A DNA stretch of 58,477 nt. It comes from Acuticoccus sediminis. Lineage in GTDB: Bacteria; Pseudomonadota; Alphaproteobacteria; Rhizobiales; Amorphaceae. Below the pieces are notes generated by a model, which worked only from the letters and a program-made list of their open reading frames with translations, was not told the DNA's origin and searched no databases. Below, one piece after another: positions 51,769-58,477 of the stretch. Every line of letters begins with the position of its first letter. Within the stretch, counting starts at the first letter, position 1. The translations under genes and the position numbers were made by a program. Where the stretch lies: NCBI RefSeq assembly GCF_003258595.1, contig NZ_QHHQ01000014.1, forward strand, positions 1-58,477, given 5' to 3'.

Positions 51769-52677
51769 ATGGCGAAGGCGAAATTCGACGTCTATGAGCA
51801 CGTCACCAGCGAAATCATCGCGCAGATCGAGGCCGGGACACCGCCCTGGCGCAAGCCATGGACGGGCGGCACTGGCGGCGCGTGCCTTCCTCGCCGCTTC
51901 AGTGGTGACGAGTATCGCGGGATCAATGTCCTGATGTTGTGGGCGACTGCGGCGATGGCGGGCTTCTCGTCGGCGCGCTGGATGACGTACCGGCAGGCGG
52001 GCGAGCTCGGCGGGCAGGTTCGCAAGGGCGAGAAATCCGCGTGTGTGGTGAAGTACGGCACCATCGAGCGCGAGGGCGACAACGGCGAGGAAAAGCGCAT
52101 CCCCTATTGCCGCGCCTACCGCGTCTTCAACGCCGACCAGATCGACGGTTTGCCCGAGGAATTTTACATCCGCCCCGACCCGGCCCGCGACCTCGGCACC
52201 GCTGCTGACCCCGAGCTTGACGCCTTCTTTGCGCGCACCGGCGCGACCATCGAGACGAGCGCCGACCCCCGCGCCTACTATGACGTTCAGGCCGACCGCA
52301 TCCATATGCCGCCCGTCGCCACCTTCCACGACGCGCAGGGATTTTACGGCACCCTTGCGCATGAGCTCACCCACTGGACCGGCGCGAGCGTCCGCCTTGA
52401 TCGCTTCTCGCGGTTTTCCGACCGCAAGGCGTATGCCTTCGAGGAACTCGTGGCCGAGATCGGCGCGTGCATGCTGGGCGTTCAGATCGGCGTCACGCCG
52501 GAATTCGATCAGTCCGGCGCCTACGTCGAGGGATGGCTCAAGGCGTTGAAGGAGGACAAGCGCGCCATCTTCCGCGCCGCGTCCGAGGCGCAGAAGGCGG
52601 GGGACTTCATCTTGCAGCGTGCCCGCCGCGAGGAATGCCCGAAGTCCGAGGAGAGCGAGGAGGCGCTTGCCGCCTGA
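51769..52677 (+). CDS. ardC: ArdC-type antirestriction protein
   Basis: This 302-aa protein has the ArdC N-terminal ssDNA-binding domain (about 1-130, with TPPWRKPW and YRGINVLML) and a zincin-like C-terminal domain with HELTH near 200 (TLAHELTHWTG). The end, YVEGWLKALKEDKRAIFRAA, matches the fragment at 38992-39105. ArdC binds incoming single-stranded DNA and protects it from restriction. It lies about 4 kb from oriT on the side predicted to enter first, and on the strand that the transferred ssDNA would template. Confidence 0.92.
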   Translation: MAKAKFDVYEHVTSEIIAQIEAGTPPWRKPWTGGTGGACLPRRFSGDEYRGINVLMLWATAAMAGFSSARWMTYRQAGELGGQVRKGEKSACVVKYGTIEREGDNGEEKRIPYCRAYRVFNADQIDGLPEEFYIRPDPARDLGTAADPELDAFFARTGATIETSADPRAYYDVQADRIHMPPVATFHDAQGFYGTLAHELTHWTGASVRLDRFSRFSDRKAYAFEELVAEIGACMLGVQIGVTPEFDQSGAYVEGWLKALKEDKRAIFRAASEAQKAGDFILQRARREECPKSEESEEALAA

Positions 52678-52702
52678 TCCGACCGCTGCAGCAGGCAGAT
52701 CG

Positions 52703-52734
52703 AGCCGCCGCGCCAGATGGTGCGGCGGCTTTTT
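52703..52734 (+). terminator. Intrinsic terminator after ardC
   Basis: AGCCGCCGC, a 10-base loop, GCGGCGGCT, then TTTT. It is 26 bases past the ardC stop. Confidence 0.85.
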
Positions 52735-52893
52735 CGTGCGCGCCGGGCAGATGGAGCGCCCAGCAAGGCGAGGACGACCAAGACGAGGCGGATAGCCCGA
52801 AATTGTGCGGGCCGGCGGAGAGCTACGCCCTCCCCCGGCCCGCACCGGCGCTTCGCGCCGAAAGCCGGGTTGCGGCCAGGTGTCGATTCAAAT

Positions 52894-52943
52894 TGTATCC
52901 TGCAGGAGACAAGGCGCTTGCAATGTGTCTCCTATAGGATACA
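52894..52943. promoter_or_regulatory. Paired operators of the RelE-type TA operon
   Basis: TGTATCCTGCAGGAGACA (52894-52911) and TGTCTCCTATAGGATACA (52926-52943) are near-perfect reverse complements of each other (16 of 18), each also an imperfect dyad. The second abuts the toxin start codon at 52944. This is a strong candidate for autoregulation by the antitoxin. Confidence 0.75.
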
Positions 52944-53249
52944 TTGCCCCTTCCCGAGTTCGACAAGTGGCTGCGGCGGCTCCGAGACGTGCGTGCCCGT
53001 GCTGTCATTGCCCGTCGGATCGGGCGGATGAGGGCCGGCAACTTCGGTGACGTCAAGCCGGTCGGCGGCGGTGTCAGTGAGCTTCGCATCGACTTCGGGC
53101 CAGGATACCGCGTGTATTTTACCCAGCGAGGCCGAACGATCGTGGTTCTGTTGTTGGGTGGCGACAAGGACAGTCAGCAAGCCGATATCGCGAAAGCGAA
53201 AACTCTTGCATCGACGATTGGAGATGTGGGCGATGACGAACAAGATTGA
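52944..53249 (+). CDS. RelE/ParE-family addiction toxin
   Basis: This 101-aa protein belongs to the HI1419-type killer family: DKWLRRLRDVRARAVIARRI, then GDVKPVGGGVSELRIDFGPG and YRVYFTQRGRTIVVLLLGGD. The start is TTG 52944, directly after the operator, because a stop (TAG) is only three codons upstream. The N-terminus is about 5 residues shorter than usual. It overlaps the antitoxin by 17 bases. Confidence 0.88.
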   Translation: MPLPEFDKWLRRLRDVRARAVIARRIGRMRAGNFGDVKPVGGGVSELRIDFGPGYRVYFTQRGRTIVVLLLGGDKDSQQADIAKAKTLASTIGDVGDDEQD

Positions 53250-53562
53250 TGTGAGCACGCTGCCGGAGTTCGACGAGGCCGACTATCTCGACAGCGCGGA
53301 GGCGCGTGCAGCCTACCTGTCGGATGCCATGCAGGACGGTGATCCCGCGGAGTTTCGGCGGGCTCTCAGCCAGGTGGCGCGATCCCTCGGCATGGGGGAG
53401 ATCGCCGCCGAGGCGAATGTCGGGCGGACGAGCCTCTACAAGTCCCTCGGCGAGCAAGGCGACCCGAAGTTCTCGACGGTGCTGCGGGTGATGGCGGCGA
53501 TGGGCCTGGGGCTTTCGGCCCGGCCGCTCGATCCTGCCGAGATGGACCCACGGCAGACCTGA
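53233..53562 (+). CDS. Antidote protein of the RelE-type pair (HI1420-like XRE)
   Basis: This 109-aa protein has YLDSAEARAAYLSDAMQDGD, then RSLGMGEIAAEANVGRTSLY (helix-turn-helix) and SLGEQGDPKFSTVLRVMAAMG. It neutralises the toxin and represses the operon. ATG 53233 is chosen; ATG 53224 is in frame three codons earlier. Confidence 0.88.
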   Translation: MTNKIDVSTLPEFDEADYLDSAEARAAYLSDAMQDGDPAEFRRALSQVARSLGMGEIAAEANVGRTSLYKSLGEQGDPKFSTVLRVMAAMGLGLSARPLDPAEMDPRQT

Positions 53563-53638
53563 CCGGGCGGGAAGCCATCGCGCCCCCCTGCCCTTCTGAG
53601 GTGATCCGGCTCCGCGAGCGCTCGCCCGCAAAGAAATA

Positions 53639-53660
53639 GGCCGGAGCTTTCGCTCCGGCC
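53639..53660. terminator. Hairpin between the TA operon and virC2
   Basis: GGCCGGAGC-TTTC-GCTCCGGCC. On the - strand it is followed by TATTTCTTT, so it can end the virC transcript; on the + strand it follows the antidote gene by 76 bases without a T-run. Probably bidirectional. Confidence 0.7.
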
Positions 53661-53874
53661 ATCACCTTCACGGTCATCGCCGTCCCCGGCTGTACCGTGG
53701 CGTCAGCCTATCAGGCCGACGCCGAGGTTCAAGTCGGCGGCCGCGGACCACTCCCCTCAATCATCTTCTGAAAATATCCTCGGGGGAGCGCGCAACGCGC
53801 GCCGGGGGCAGACAGCCCCCGCAGCCGTGGCCCGGCTTTGCCGGGACGCGGCTCCTGCGGCGGATCCGATCCGT

Positions 53875-54537
53875 TCAGCCGGCCGCCAACGAATGGCTCA
53901 GCGCCTGGCGGCAGATGGCGGCAGAGAGCTTGCCCGGCGGGAACAGCGCCATCGGATCGAGGATGGCCCGCGCCTTCTCGTAGACGTCCGGGCTGATGGC
54001 CCGGCTTATCTGGATACTCCCCGCCCCTCTCGGGTACTCGGGCAGCGCACTGCCGATGGTGCCGGCTTGGATCGCGGCGCTGTAGGCGGTCAGCGCCGGC
54101 GCCAGCAGAAGCTGCAGAGCGGATTTGTCGCCATAGACCGCGGCGGCCTGGTCGAACTTCGCGCTGTGACCCTGTGCGGGTATGGCGAGCCGCGCTTTGA
54201 GCAGTATCGTCTCGCCTTTGGGGGTGGCGGGCGCCGGTTCCGGGGCTGGCGCCGCGTCAGCAGTTGCAGGCGATGCGGTGGCGGCTGGTCGAGCCGGGGT
54301 TGGGCCGGCTGGTGCCGCGACTTTTGGCTTCGGCTCGGGTTCGGGCGCCGTTTTCTTGACCGGGGCGAGGGACGTCTGTGCGGGTGTCGGCGCCTCAGTG
54401 GCGGGAGATTGTACTTCGGCTTCTCTGGTCTGTGCGGAAGAGCCTTCCGTGTCGCCGAAGAACCCACCCTTTGGGGAGCGCTTGCGCCGGAATTCGTCGA
54501 AGGACGGGGTATCCTTGCCGGGTCTGACGATGCCCAT
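53875..54537 (-). CDS. virC2: VirC2-like overdrive-binding protein
   Basis: This 220-aa protein has a long Ala/Pro/Lys-rich N-terminal half and a C-terminal tandem RHH-type domain. From about 110 it follows VirC2: ETILLKARLAIP, SALQLLLAPALTAYSAAI, LPEYPRGAGSIQISRAISPD and ILDPMALFPPGKLSAAI. VirC2 binds overdrive DNA near the Ti border and boosts T-strand production with VirC1. The gene starts in a TGATG overlap with virC1, the same order as on Ti plasmids. Confidence 0.85.
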   Translation of the reverse strand: MGIVRPGKDTPSFDEFRRKRSPKGGFFGDTEGSSAQTREAEVQSPATEAPTPAQTSLAPVKKTAPEPEPKPKVAAPAGPTPARPAATASPATADAAPAPEPAPATPKGETILLKARLAIPAQGHSAKFDQAAAVYGDKSALQLLLAPALTAYSAAIQAGTIGSALPEYPRGAGSIQISRAISPDVYEKARAILDPMALFPPGKLSAAICRQALSHSLAAG

Positions 54538-55241
54538 CAGTGATCCTCCTCGAGGGCGGCAAGCAATTCGTCGGTAAAGGAGCGGATCTCGATCAGGGCC
54601 ACCTCGGTGTGGCCAGCGGCGATGCGTTTGGACGGCGTTTCGGTCAGACGCTTGTGGTAGAGATGGAGGAGACCTAGCCCCTTGATCTCTGAGTAGATGC
54701 GGCGGGCCGGAATCTTCGCGTCGAAGGTCGGCATTTCCTTCAAAACGTCGAGGCTGCTCTCCTCCCCCTTGGACAGCCGTCCCGTGGGGACGCGGTTGAG
54801 CGAGAGGCCGACAGGCCGGTCGATCTTCATCGTCTTCATGAACTCGACAACGTAGCGGAGCGTCTCCAACGCTTCGTCGATCTCGATCACGGACAGCCCG
54901 GTCGGAATGACGATGAGGGAGGCGTTCATCAGGATCGCCTGGTTGAGGTCAGACCCACCACCACGGGTGTCGATGAGGCCGATCTGGCATCCGTCTTTCT
55001 CGGCCGCTTCGTAGCTCTTCTCGAACTCGTCGAGATCGAGCGCGCCGTAGACCGCGCACTTGGCCTCGTCCCAGGTGCCGATCTCGCTGCCGTAACCCCG
55101 CCATGTGGCGAGGGGCTCGTTATCGTCCGCTTCGAAGCAGGCAACCTTCATCCCGCGCTCGGAGAGGATGGAGGCGACGGCCATCAGCGTCGTGGATTTG
55201 CCGCTCCCGCCTTTGAAGGATGTGAACGCGATGAGCTTCAT
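54537..55241 (-). CDS. virC1: VirC1-like ParA-family ATPase
   Basis: This 234-aa protein has the deviant Walker A FTSFKGGSGKSTTLM and matches VirC1 along its length: ADDNEPLATWRGYG, IGLIDTRGGGSDLNQAI, VIPTGLSVIEIDEALETLRY and NRVPTGRLSKGEE. VirC1 gathers the relaxosome at the cell pole beside the T4SS. It is also the only ParA-like ATPase found here, so it might double as a partition protein. ATG 55241 is chosen; the longer frame runs into oriT repeats. Confidence 0.9.
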   Translation of the reverse strand: MKLIAFTSFKGGSGKSTTLMAVASILSERGMKVACFEADDNEPLATWRGYGSEIGTWDEAKCAVYGALDLDEFEKSYEAAEKDGCQIGLIDTRGGGSDLNQAILMNASLIVIPTGLSVIEIDEALETLRYVVEFMKTMKIDRPVGLSLNRVPTGRLSKGEESSLDVLKEMPTFDAKIPARRIYSEIKGLGLLHLYHKRLTETPSKRIAAGHTEVALIEIRSFTDELLAALEEDH

Positions 55242-55708
55242 GCCGACTGCCTCGTCTCCTGATGCTGCGGTGCTGCATCGCTGCGAAGATGTGACCGCGC
55301 GGCGATGCGTTGATGTGGCGAGGTACGTCGCCGTTGGGGCTTTGCTGTGTCGCGGTAGCACGGCAATCCTGCAATGGCGTTAATATGCGGTCCTGCAATG
55401 CTGTGGTGATGCGGAGAGAGAACGACGTGTTTCTGTGTTGCTGCGGAGCCGTATCGAGGCATCGGTGTGAGGCGGTGAATATGCAGAGCTGCAAACAGGC
55501 AGATCAGTAATTCTGCAGTGCTGTGCCGCTGCGAGGTCGTGCTGAGCCAATGCGGCGTTGATGCATCGCTGCAGTGGGGTAACGCTGTGATGGCGTATGG
55601 TGGTCAGACTCTCGTGGAGCGCGGCTCCCTCAGCTCAAACGTGATGCGATGGGTCGGCCCAACGAGGCGGTTGCGTCTTCAAAGACAATGGGTTGAGGTG
55701 AGGTACGA
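55242..55708. repeat. Repeat-rich oriT-side intergenic region
   Basis: About 470 bases without a gene, filled with degenerate copies of short GCTGC/TGCAG motifs: TGCATCGCTGC at 55274-55284 and 55562-55572, CTGCARTGCTGTG at 55393-55405 and 55513-55525, TCCTGCAATG at 55367-55376 and 55391-55400. It lies between divergent virC1 and virD1, beside the border-like site. It probably binds VirC1/VirC2 (overdrive-like) or acts as a centromere. Confidence 0.6.
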
Positions 55709-55722
55709 GGCAGGATATATTG
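55709..55722 (-). other. T-DNA-border-like nic site (oriT)
   Basis: GGCAGGATATATTG is identical to the 14-base core of the Ti-plasmid T-DNA border. On the other strand this reads CAATATATCCTG-CC, containing the VirD2 nic sequence TATCCTG; by analogy the cut falls between complement bases 55711 and 55710. It lies 53 bases upstream of virD1. Beyond the core (GAAAGTA) it does not follow the border. Only one copy was seen, so this serves as an oriT, not as a pair of T-DNA borders. Confidence 0.85.
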
Positions 55723-55774
55723 GAAAGTAGAACTTTCGCGATTAGAGCCACCTCACCTCTCCGATCCTCCCCGC

Positions 55775-56251
55775 ATGACCGACGATCCCGACCGCCAGCC
55801 ACCCTGGCCGAACCGCCGATTCTCGGGCGGTTCGTGGACGAGCGACGCCTCCAGCTCGGCGACCAATCGGGCCGAGAAGATAGTCTCGGTGAAGATGACG
55901 GAGGCCGAGCTCACCGCGTTCGACGAGGCGATCGCCCGCGCCGGGCTCAAGCGAAACCGCGCTTTGAGGATTGCGGCACGTCGGATCGGCGGGTTTCTGG
56001 AGGCCGATGCCGAGACGCTCGCCGTCCTCAAGGACGTCCAGGCCCAGATTGCCGGCATCGCGCGGAACGTGAACCAGATCGCCAAGTCCGCAAATCGGAC
56101 CCACGACCCGGACTATCGTGCCTTCATGGAGGAGCGCAGAGACCTCGGGAAGGCGCTGTCGCGCCTCGATACGGAGCTTCGCACCATCACCGAGACCGCG
56201 ACCCGGCGCACCGACGGCGAGGCGCGGCTGCGCAAGGCGTCGTCATCGTGA
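55775..56251 (+). CDS. virD1: VirD1-like relaxosome accessory protein
   Basis: This 158-aa protein matches VirD1: KIVSVKMTEAELTAFDEAIA then GLKRNRALRIAARRIGGFLE, with the RIATRRIGGFLE block of VirD1 nearly identical. VirD1 opens border DNA so that VirD2 can nick it. A Pro/Ser-rich N-terminal 30 residues precede the core. The TGA stop overlaps the GTG start of virD2. Confidence 0.9.
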   Translation: MTDDPDRQPPWPNRRFSGGSWTSDASSSATNRAEKIVSVKMTEAELTAFDEAIARAGLKRNRALRIAARRIGGFLEADAETLAVLKDVQAQIAGIARNVNQIAKSANRTHDPDYRAFMEERRDLGKALSRLDTELRTITETATRRTDGEARLRKASSS

Positions 56252-57966
56252 GGCAACCGGTCCTCGAGCTTTTGGCGAAGGGGAAGGGGGCTCCCGCCTA
56301 TGTTTCCGCCGTCGACGCCGTCATGGGCGAGGATTGGGGCGAGATCGATCTCGGACGCGGCGGACGCGCGGCCATGCGGCAGTCCATCGCCGCGGCGCAT
56401 CAGGAGGATATCGCTCCTGGCGGAGCGCCGATGCCGCCTTGCGTTCCAGGGCATAGCGCTCAGGCCGTGGTGAAGATGGTGCGGACCGGCGGCGCCCGGA
56501 ACGTCGCCGGGCTGAAGGCGCAGATGAACTATCTGGCGCGGCAGGGTGGCGTCGAGCTGCAGCGCTCCGAGCGCTTCATGGGCATCGAGATCGACGAGGA
56601 GGAGGTCGCGAACATGGTCCGTGCCTGGGCCATGCCGACCGACGGCGAGGCCCGCGCGGACCGCACCTCGCACTTCATCGTCAGTTTCCCGCAGGGGACC
56701 GACGAGGCGGCGGCCGAAAGAGCTGGCCGCGCGTGGGCCGAGGAGATGTTCGGCTCAGGTGCCTATGGCGGCGACAGCTTCGACTACTACACGGCTTTCC
56801 ATACCGACCGTGACCACCCGCACATCCATGTCGTCGTGCATCGACGCGGCCTCGACAACGGGACGTGGCTGAAGGTCTCCAAGCGCAGCGAGTTCAATTA
56901 TCAGGCGATGCGAGACCTCGCCGTGACGGTAGGGCAGGGGGAAGGGATCGACCTCGAGGCGACGCCGCGGTACGCCCGCGGCGTTCACGAGCGGACCGTT
57001 CCCGACGCCGAGTTCCGCCGTGCTTCAAAGGAGGGGCGCACACCGGTGGCGCCCGCTCACTCCGAGGTTTCTGCGATCCGAGCCGCGGCCGCGATCATCC
57101 ATTACGCCCGTCGGTTCGCGGCCGAGGCGACGATGCTGGAGCGCGACGCGCCAGGGATGGCGGAGGCCCTCCGTCGGGTCTCTGCCACGATCGAACATGG
57201 AAAGGCCTTATCCGAGCGGCAGGACGAGCACACGAGGATCAGCCGAGAGGAGATTGCCACGATGAGCCAGAAGCTCGACCAGGCGCGCATCGAGACGCAA
57301 TCACGGTTCGACCGGATGGACGAGGGGATCGCCGATTTGCCGGGCGGGGCGGAGCGCGTGCGACTGATGCGGCAGGTGGCGAGCCTCAAGGCCGAGGCGG
57401 CGCCCTACATGCAGGGCGCCCAGTATCGTGATTACCAGCGGCCTGCCGCGCCCGGGCGCTATCAGAGCCTCGCCGGCACCGACGCGCAAAGTGCGGCGCT
57501 CAAGGAAGCGGCCGATGTCGAGGTGCGCCAAATCGCCGAGAGATACGGCCTTAATGGCGAGGCGACGGTGGAGCGCTATTCGGGCGGGCCGCCGTCCAAA
57601 GCCCTCGCGGACCAGTATGGCGCGGCGGAGGCGCGTGAGCGCGAGCTGTCGCGAAGCCTGCGCGGCGACCGCAAGGAAACCCGCGAGCAGCGCGATCACG
57701 CCTTGCAGCGCATGCATACGGAGATCGCTGCCGTCTATCAGACGGCACGCGAGGAAGCCCGGAGCGGGCCGGCCGTCGACGCTGGACCCGGGATCCGCAC
57801 CACGGCACCGCCTGCGCGCAGCGCGGCGGGAGAGGCTGACAAGGGCCGTACCGATAGGGACACCGAGGCGCAGCGAGCTGAGACCGATCGGCAGGAGCGC
57901 GACGAGCAGCAGAGAAAGAACGCCGCCCGCAAAGCGCGCGAGCGAGATGGAGGACGCGGGCTGTAG
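56248..57966 (+). CDS. virD2: VirD2-like relaxase
   Basis: This 572-aa protein starts at GTG 56248, in a GTGA overlap with virD1; the open frame continues upstream only over virD1. The relaxase domain lies at about 70-260. It has the catalytic Tyr95 in LKAQMNYLARQGG, SHFIVSFPQGTDEAAAERAG as in VirD2, and the metal motif HTDRDHPHIHVVVHRRG at 185-201. It nicks the border-like site and leads the strand into the T4SS. The N-terminus is about 70 residues longer than VirD2 and the C-terminus is rich in Glu, Gln and Arg without a clear bipartite nuclear signal. Confidence 0.93.
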   Translation: MRQPVLELLAKGKGAPAYVSAVDAVMGEDWGEIDLGRGGRAAMRQSIAAAHQEDIAPGGAPMPPCVPGHSAQAVVKMVRTGGARNVAGLKAQMNYLARQGGVELQRSERFMGIEIDEEEVANMVRAWAMPTDGEARADRTSHFIVSFPQGTDEAAAERAGRAWAEEMFGSGAYGGDSFDYYTAFHTDRDHPHIHVVVHRRGLDNGTWLKVSKRSEFNYQAMRDLAVTVGQGEGIDLEATPRYARGVHERTVPDAEFRRASKEGRTPVAPAHSEVSAIRAAAAIIHYARRFAAEATMLERDAPGMAEALRRVSATIEHGKALSERQDEHTRISREEIATMSQKLDQARIETQSRFDRMDEGIADLPGGAERVRLMRQVASLKAEAAPYMQGAQYRDYQRPAAPGRYQSLAGTDAQSAALKEAADVEVRQIAERYGLNGEATVERYSGGPPSKALADQYGAAEARERELSRSLRGDRKETREQRDHALQRMHTEIAAVYQTAREEARSGPAVDAGPGIRTTAPPARSAAGEADKGRTDRDTEAQRAETDRQERDEQQRKNAARKARERDGGRGL

Positions 57967-57968
57967 GG

Positions 57969-58477
57969 GTGGACGTCGTGGGGAAGACCGCACGCGACGT
58001 TCTCGTCCTCGCGCTGATCGGGCTCGCTATCGGGCTCATGCTGGGGGTGCTCGCTGCCGGTGGCTACACGACCTGGCGCAGCGGCGGCGACATCGCCGAT
58101 GTCGGCTTCGGAACGTTCTTCGAGCACGCCCCGTGGATCGTCGGCCGGTTTGGCGAGCCCTTCCGAACGGGTCTCATCGTCCTCGCCGGCGTCGCGGCCT
58201 TCTTCGTCGTGGCGGTCCCGGCCATCGGCCACAAGCCCAAACGCACGAGCCACGGCTCGGCCGAGTGGGCCAAGCCCCAGGAGCTGCGCAAGGCCGGTCT
58301 CACGGCCAGGCTCGAGGACGTGCGCGGACCGATCTACGGCAAGCTGGCGCGCCCTCGATCCGCGGGCGAGTTCTTCACCTCGCATGATATTCCGCACAGC
58401 CTGATCGCGGCGCCGACCGGATCGGGCAAGGGTGTCGGCGTCGTGATCCCGACCCTCCTCACCTACAAGGGCTCGGT
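57969..58477 (+). CDS. virD4: VirD4/TraG-type coupling protein, N-terminal part (continues at base 1)
   Basis: The true start of virD4 is GTG 57969, two bases after the virD2 stop. The first 112 codons up to 58304 lead into base 1. They encode two membrane helices (about 10-31 and 67-88) with a short periplasmic loop, as in VirD4, then HGSAEWAKPQELRKAG, the family's SxxW pattern before the ATPase core. The last 173 bases duplicate bases 1-173. Confidence 0.92.
   Translation, partial: MDVVGKTARDVLVLALIGLAIGLMLGVLAAGGYTTWRSGGDIADVGFGTFFEHAPWIVGRFGEPFRTGLIVLAGVAAFFVVAVPAIGHKPKRTSHGSAEWAKPQELRKAGLTARLEDVRGPIYGKLARPRSAGEFFTSHDIPHSLIAAPTGSGKGVGVVIPTLLTYKGS
58305..58477. repeat. Terminal redundancy, right copy
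   Basis: Same as bases 1-173. Removing one copy closes the circle and restores virD4 as one gene of 710 codons plus stop. Confidence 0.93.

Noticed and set aside
55120-55494. Open frame on the - strand through the oriT-side repeats
   Set aside because: It overlaps virC1 and reads through short repeats, giving a His/Gln/Arg-rich low-complexity product with no ribosome site.
55709-55722. Real T-DNA with two borders
   Set aside because: Only one border-like core was seen and no plant-type genes are present, so this is read as oriT.
1-58477. tRNA, rRNA or CRISPR-Cas genes
   Set aside because: None was seen on reading both strands; no cas-like protein is encoded.

Overview
This window is a complete, circular conjugative plasmid. 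The first 173 bases recur exactly as the last 173 (58305-58477), so the molecule is about 58,304 bp and the gene virD4 is cut by the arbitrary start point. GC-rich coding sequence, Agrobacterium-like Vir proteins, an RPA-type replication initiator, aa3/caa3 and bd oxidase genes and IS630/IS5 remnants point to an alphaproteobacterium (Hyphomicrobiales/Rhizobiales or Rhodobacterales). The sequence does not fix the species. GC is mosaic: lspA, the rep gene and the linkers of two envelope proteins are clearly AT-richer.

Transfer module (53.9-58.5 kb joined to 0-1.8 kb, and 7.3-17.3 kb). On the + strand lie a VirD1-like accessory protein, a VirD2-like relaxase and the VirD4 coupling protein; on the - strand lie VirC1 and VirC2. 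Between the two groups is a repeat-rich intergenic region and, at 55709-55722, a 14-bp match to the core of the Ti-plasmid T-DNA border, which is the probable nic site of oriT. A full virB operon (virB1-2-3-4, a VirB7-like lipoprotein, virB5, an extra exported protein, virB6-8-9-10-11) runs on the - strand. Nicking as in VirD2 would send the region below 55.7 kb into the recipient first: virC, a RelE-type toxin-antitoxin, an ArdC-type antirestriction protein, a TrbM-like protein and then the 43-49 kb cluster.

Defence and stability. 2.0-6.3 kb holds a HigB-like toxin plus a fused HTH-ImmA protein, divergent from a short type II CBASS operon: patatin phospholipase CapV, a cGAS/DncV-like nucleotidyltransferase and a lone E2-like conjugating enzyme. 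A PIN toxin-antitoxin pair (6.5-7.2 kb) sits between 22-bp direct repeats at the end of virB11. The most unusual block is 42.8-49.3 kb. It has two convergent operons: a ribbon-helix-helix regulator, a MazG-like pyrophosphohydrolase and a uracil-DNA-glycosylase-like protein on one strand; and on the other a membrane-anchored dCTP-deaminase/dUTPase-fold protein, an acyl-carrier-like protein, an XRE repressor, an ImmA-type metallopeptidase, a papain-like protease and a thymidylate-synthase-fold enzyme. I know of no described system with this make-up. I propose it as an undescribed nucleotide-centred conflict or DNA-modification system under repressor/protease control.

Metal and envelope island (17.6-36.1 kb). 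A MerR regulator of the Zn/Cd/Pb type lies among four promoters with the MerR signature of a 19-bp spacer containing a dyad. They drive (i) SCO-DsbB-DsbA-PCuAC-SCO-LspA, (ii) a SpoIIAA-like protein plus an M23 peptidase, (iii) a P1B-type ATPase and (iv) a small membrane protein plus SCO. Also present are MntH/MntR with a palindromic MntR-type operator, two CtaG-like oxidase assembly proteins, an L,D-transpeptidase and an NlpD-like lipoprotein. A cyanide-insensitive-type bd oxidase operon (cydA-cydB-DUF2474) is at 40.0-42.6 kb.

Replication (36.1-39.9 kb): an RPA-type initiator with seven 16-bp iterons, then a WGR-domain protein, a serine recombinase, an ArdC fragment and a truncated IS630. No separate parAB pair was found; VirC1 is the only ParA-like ATPase.
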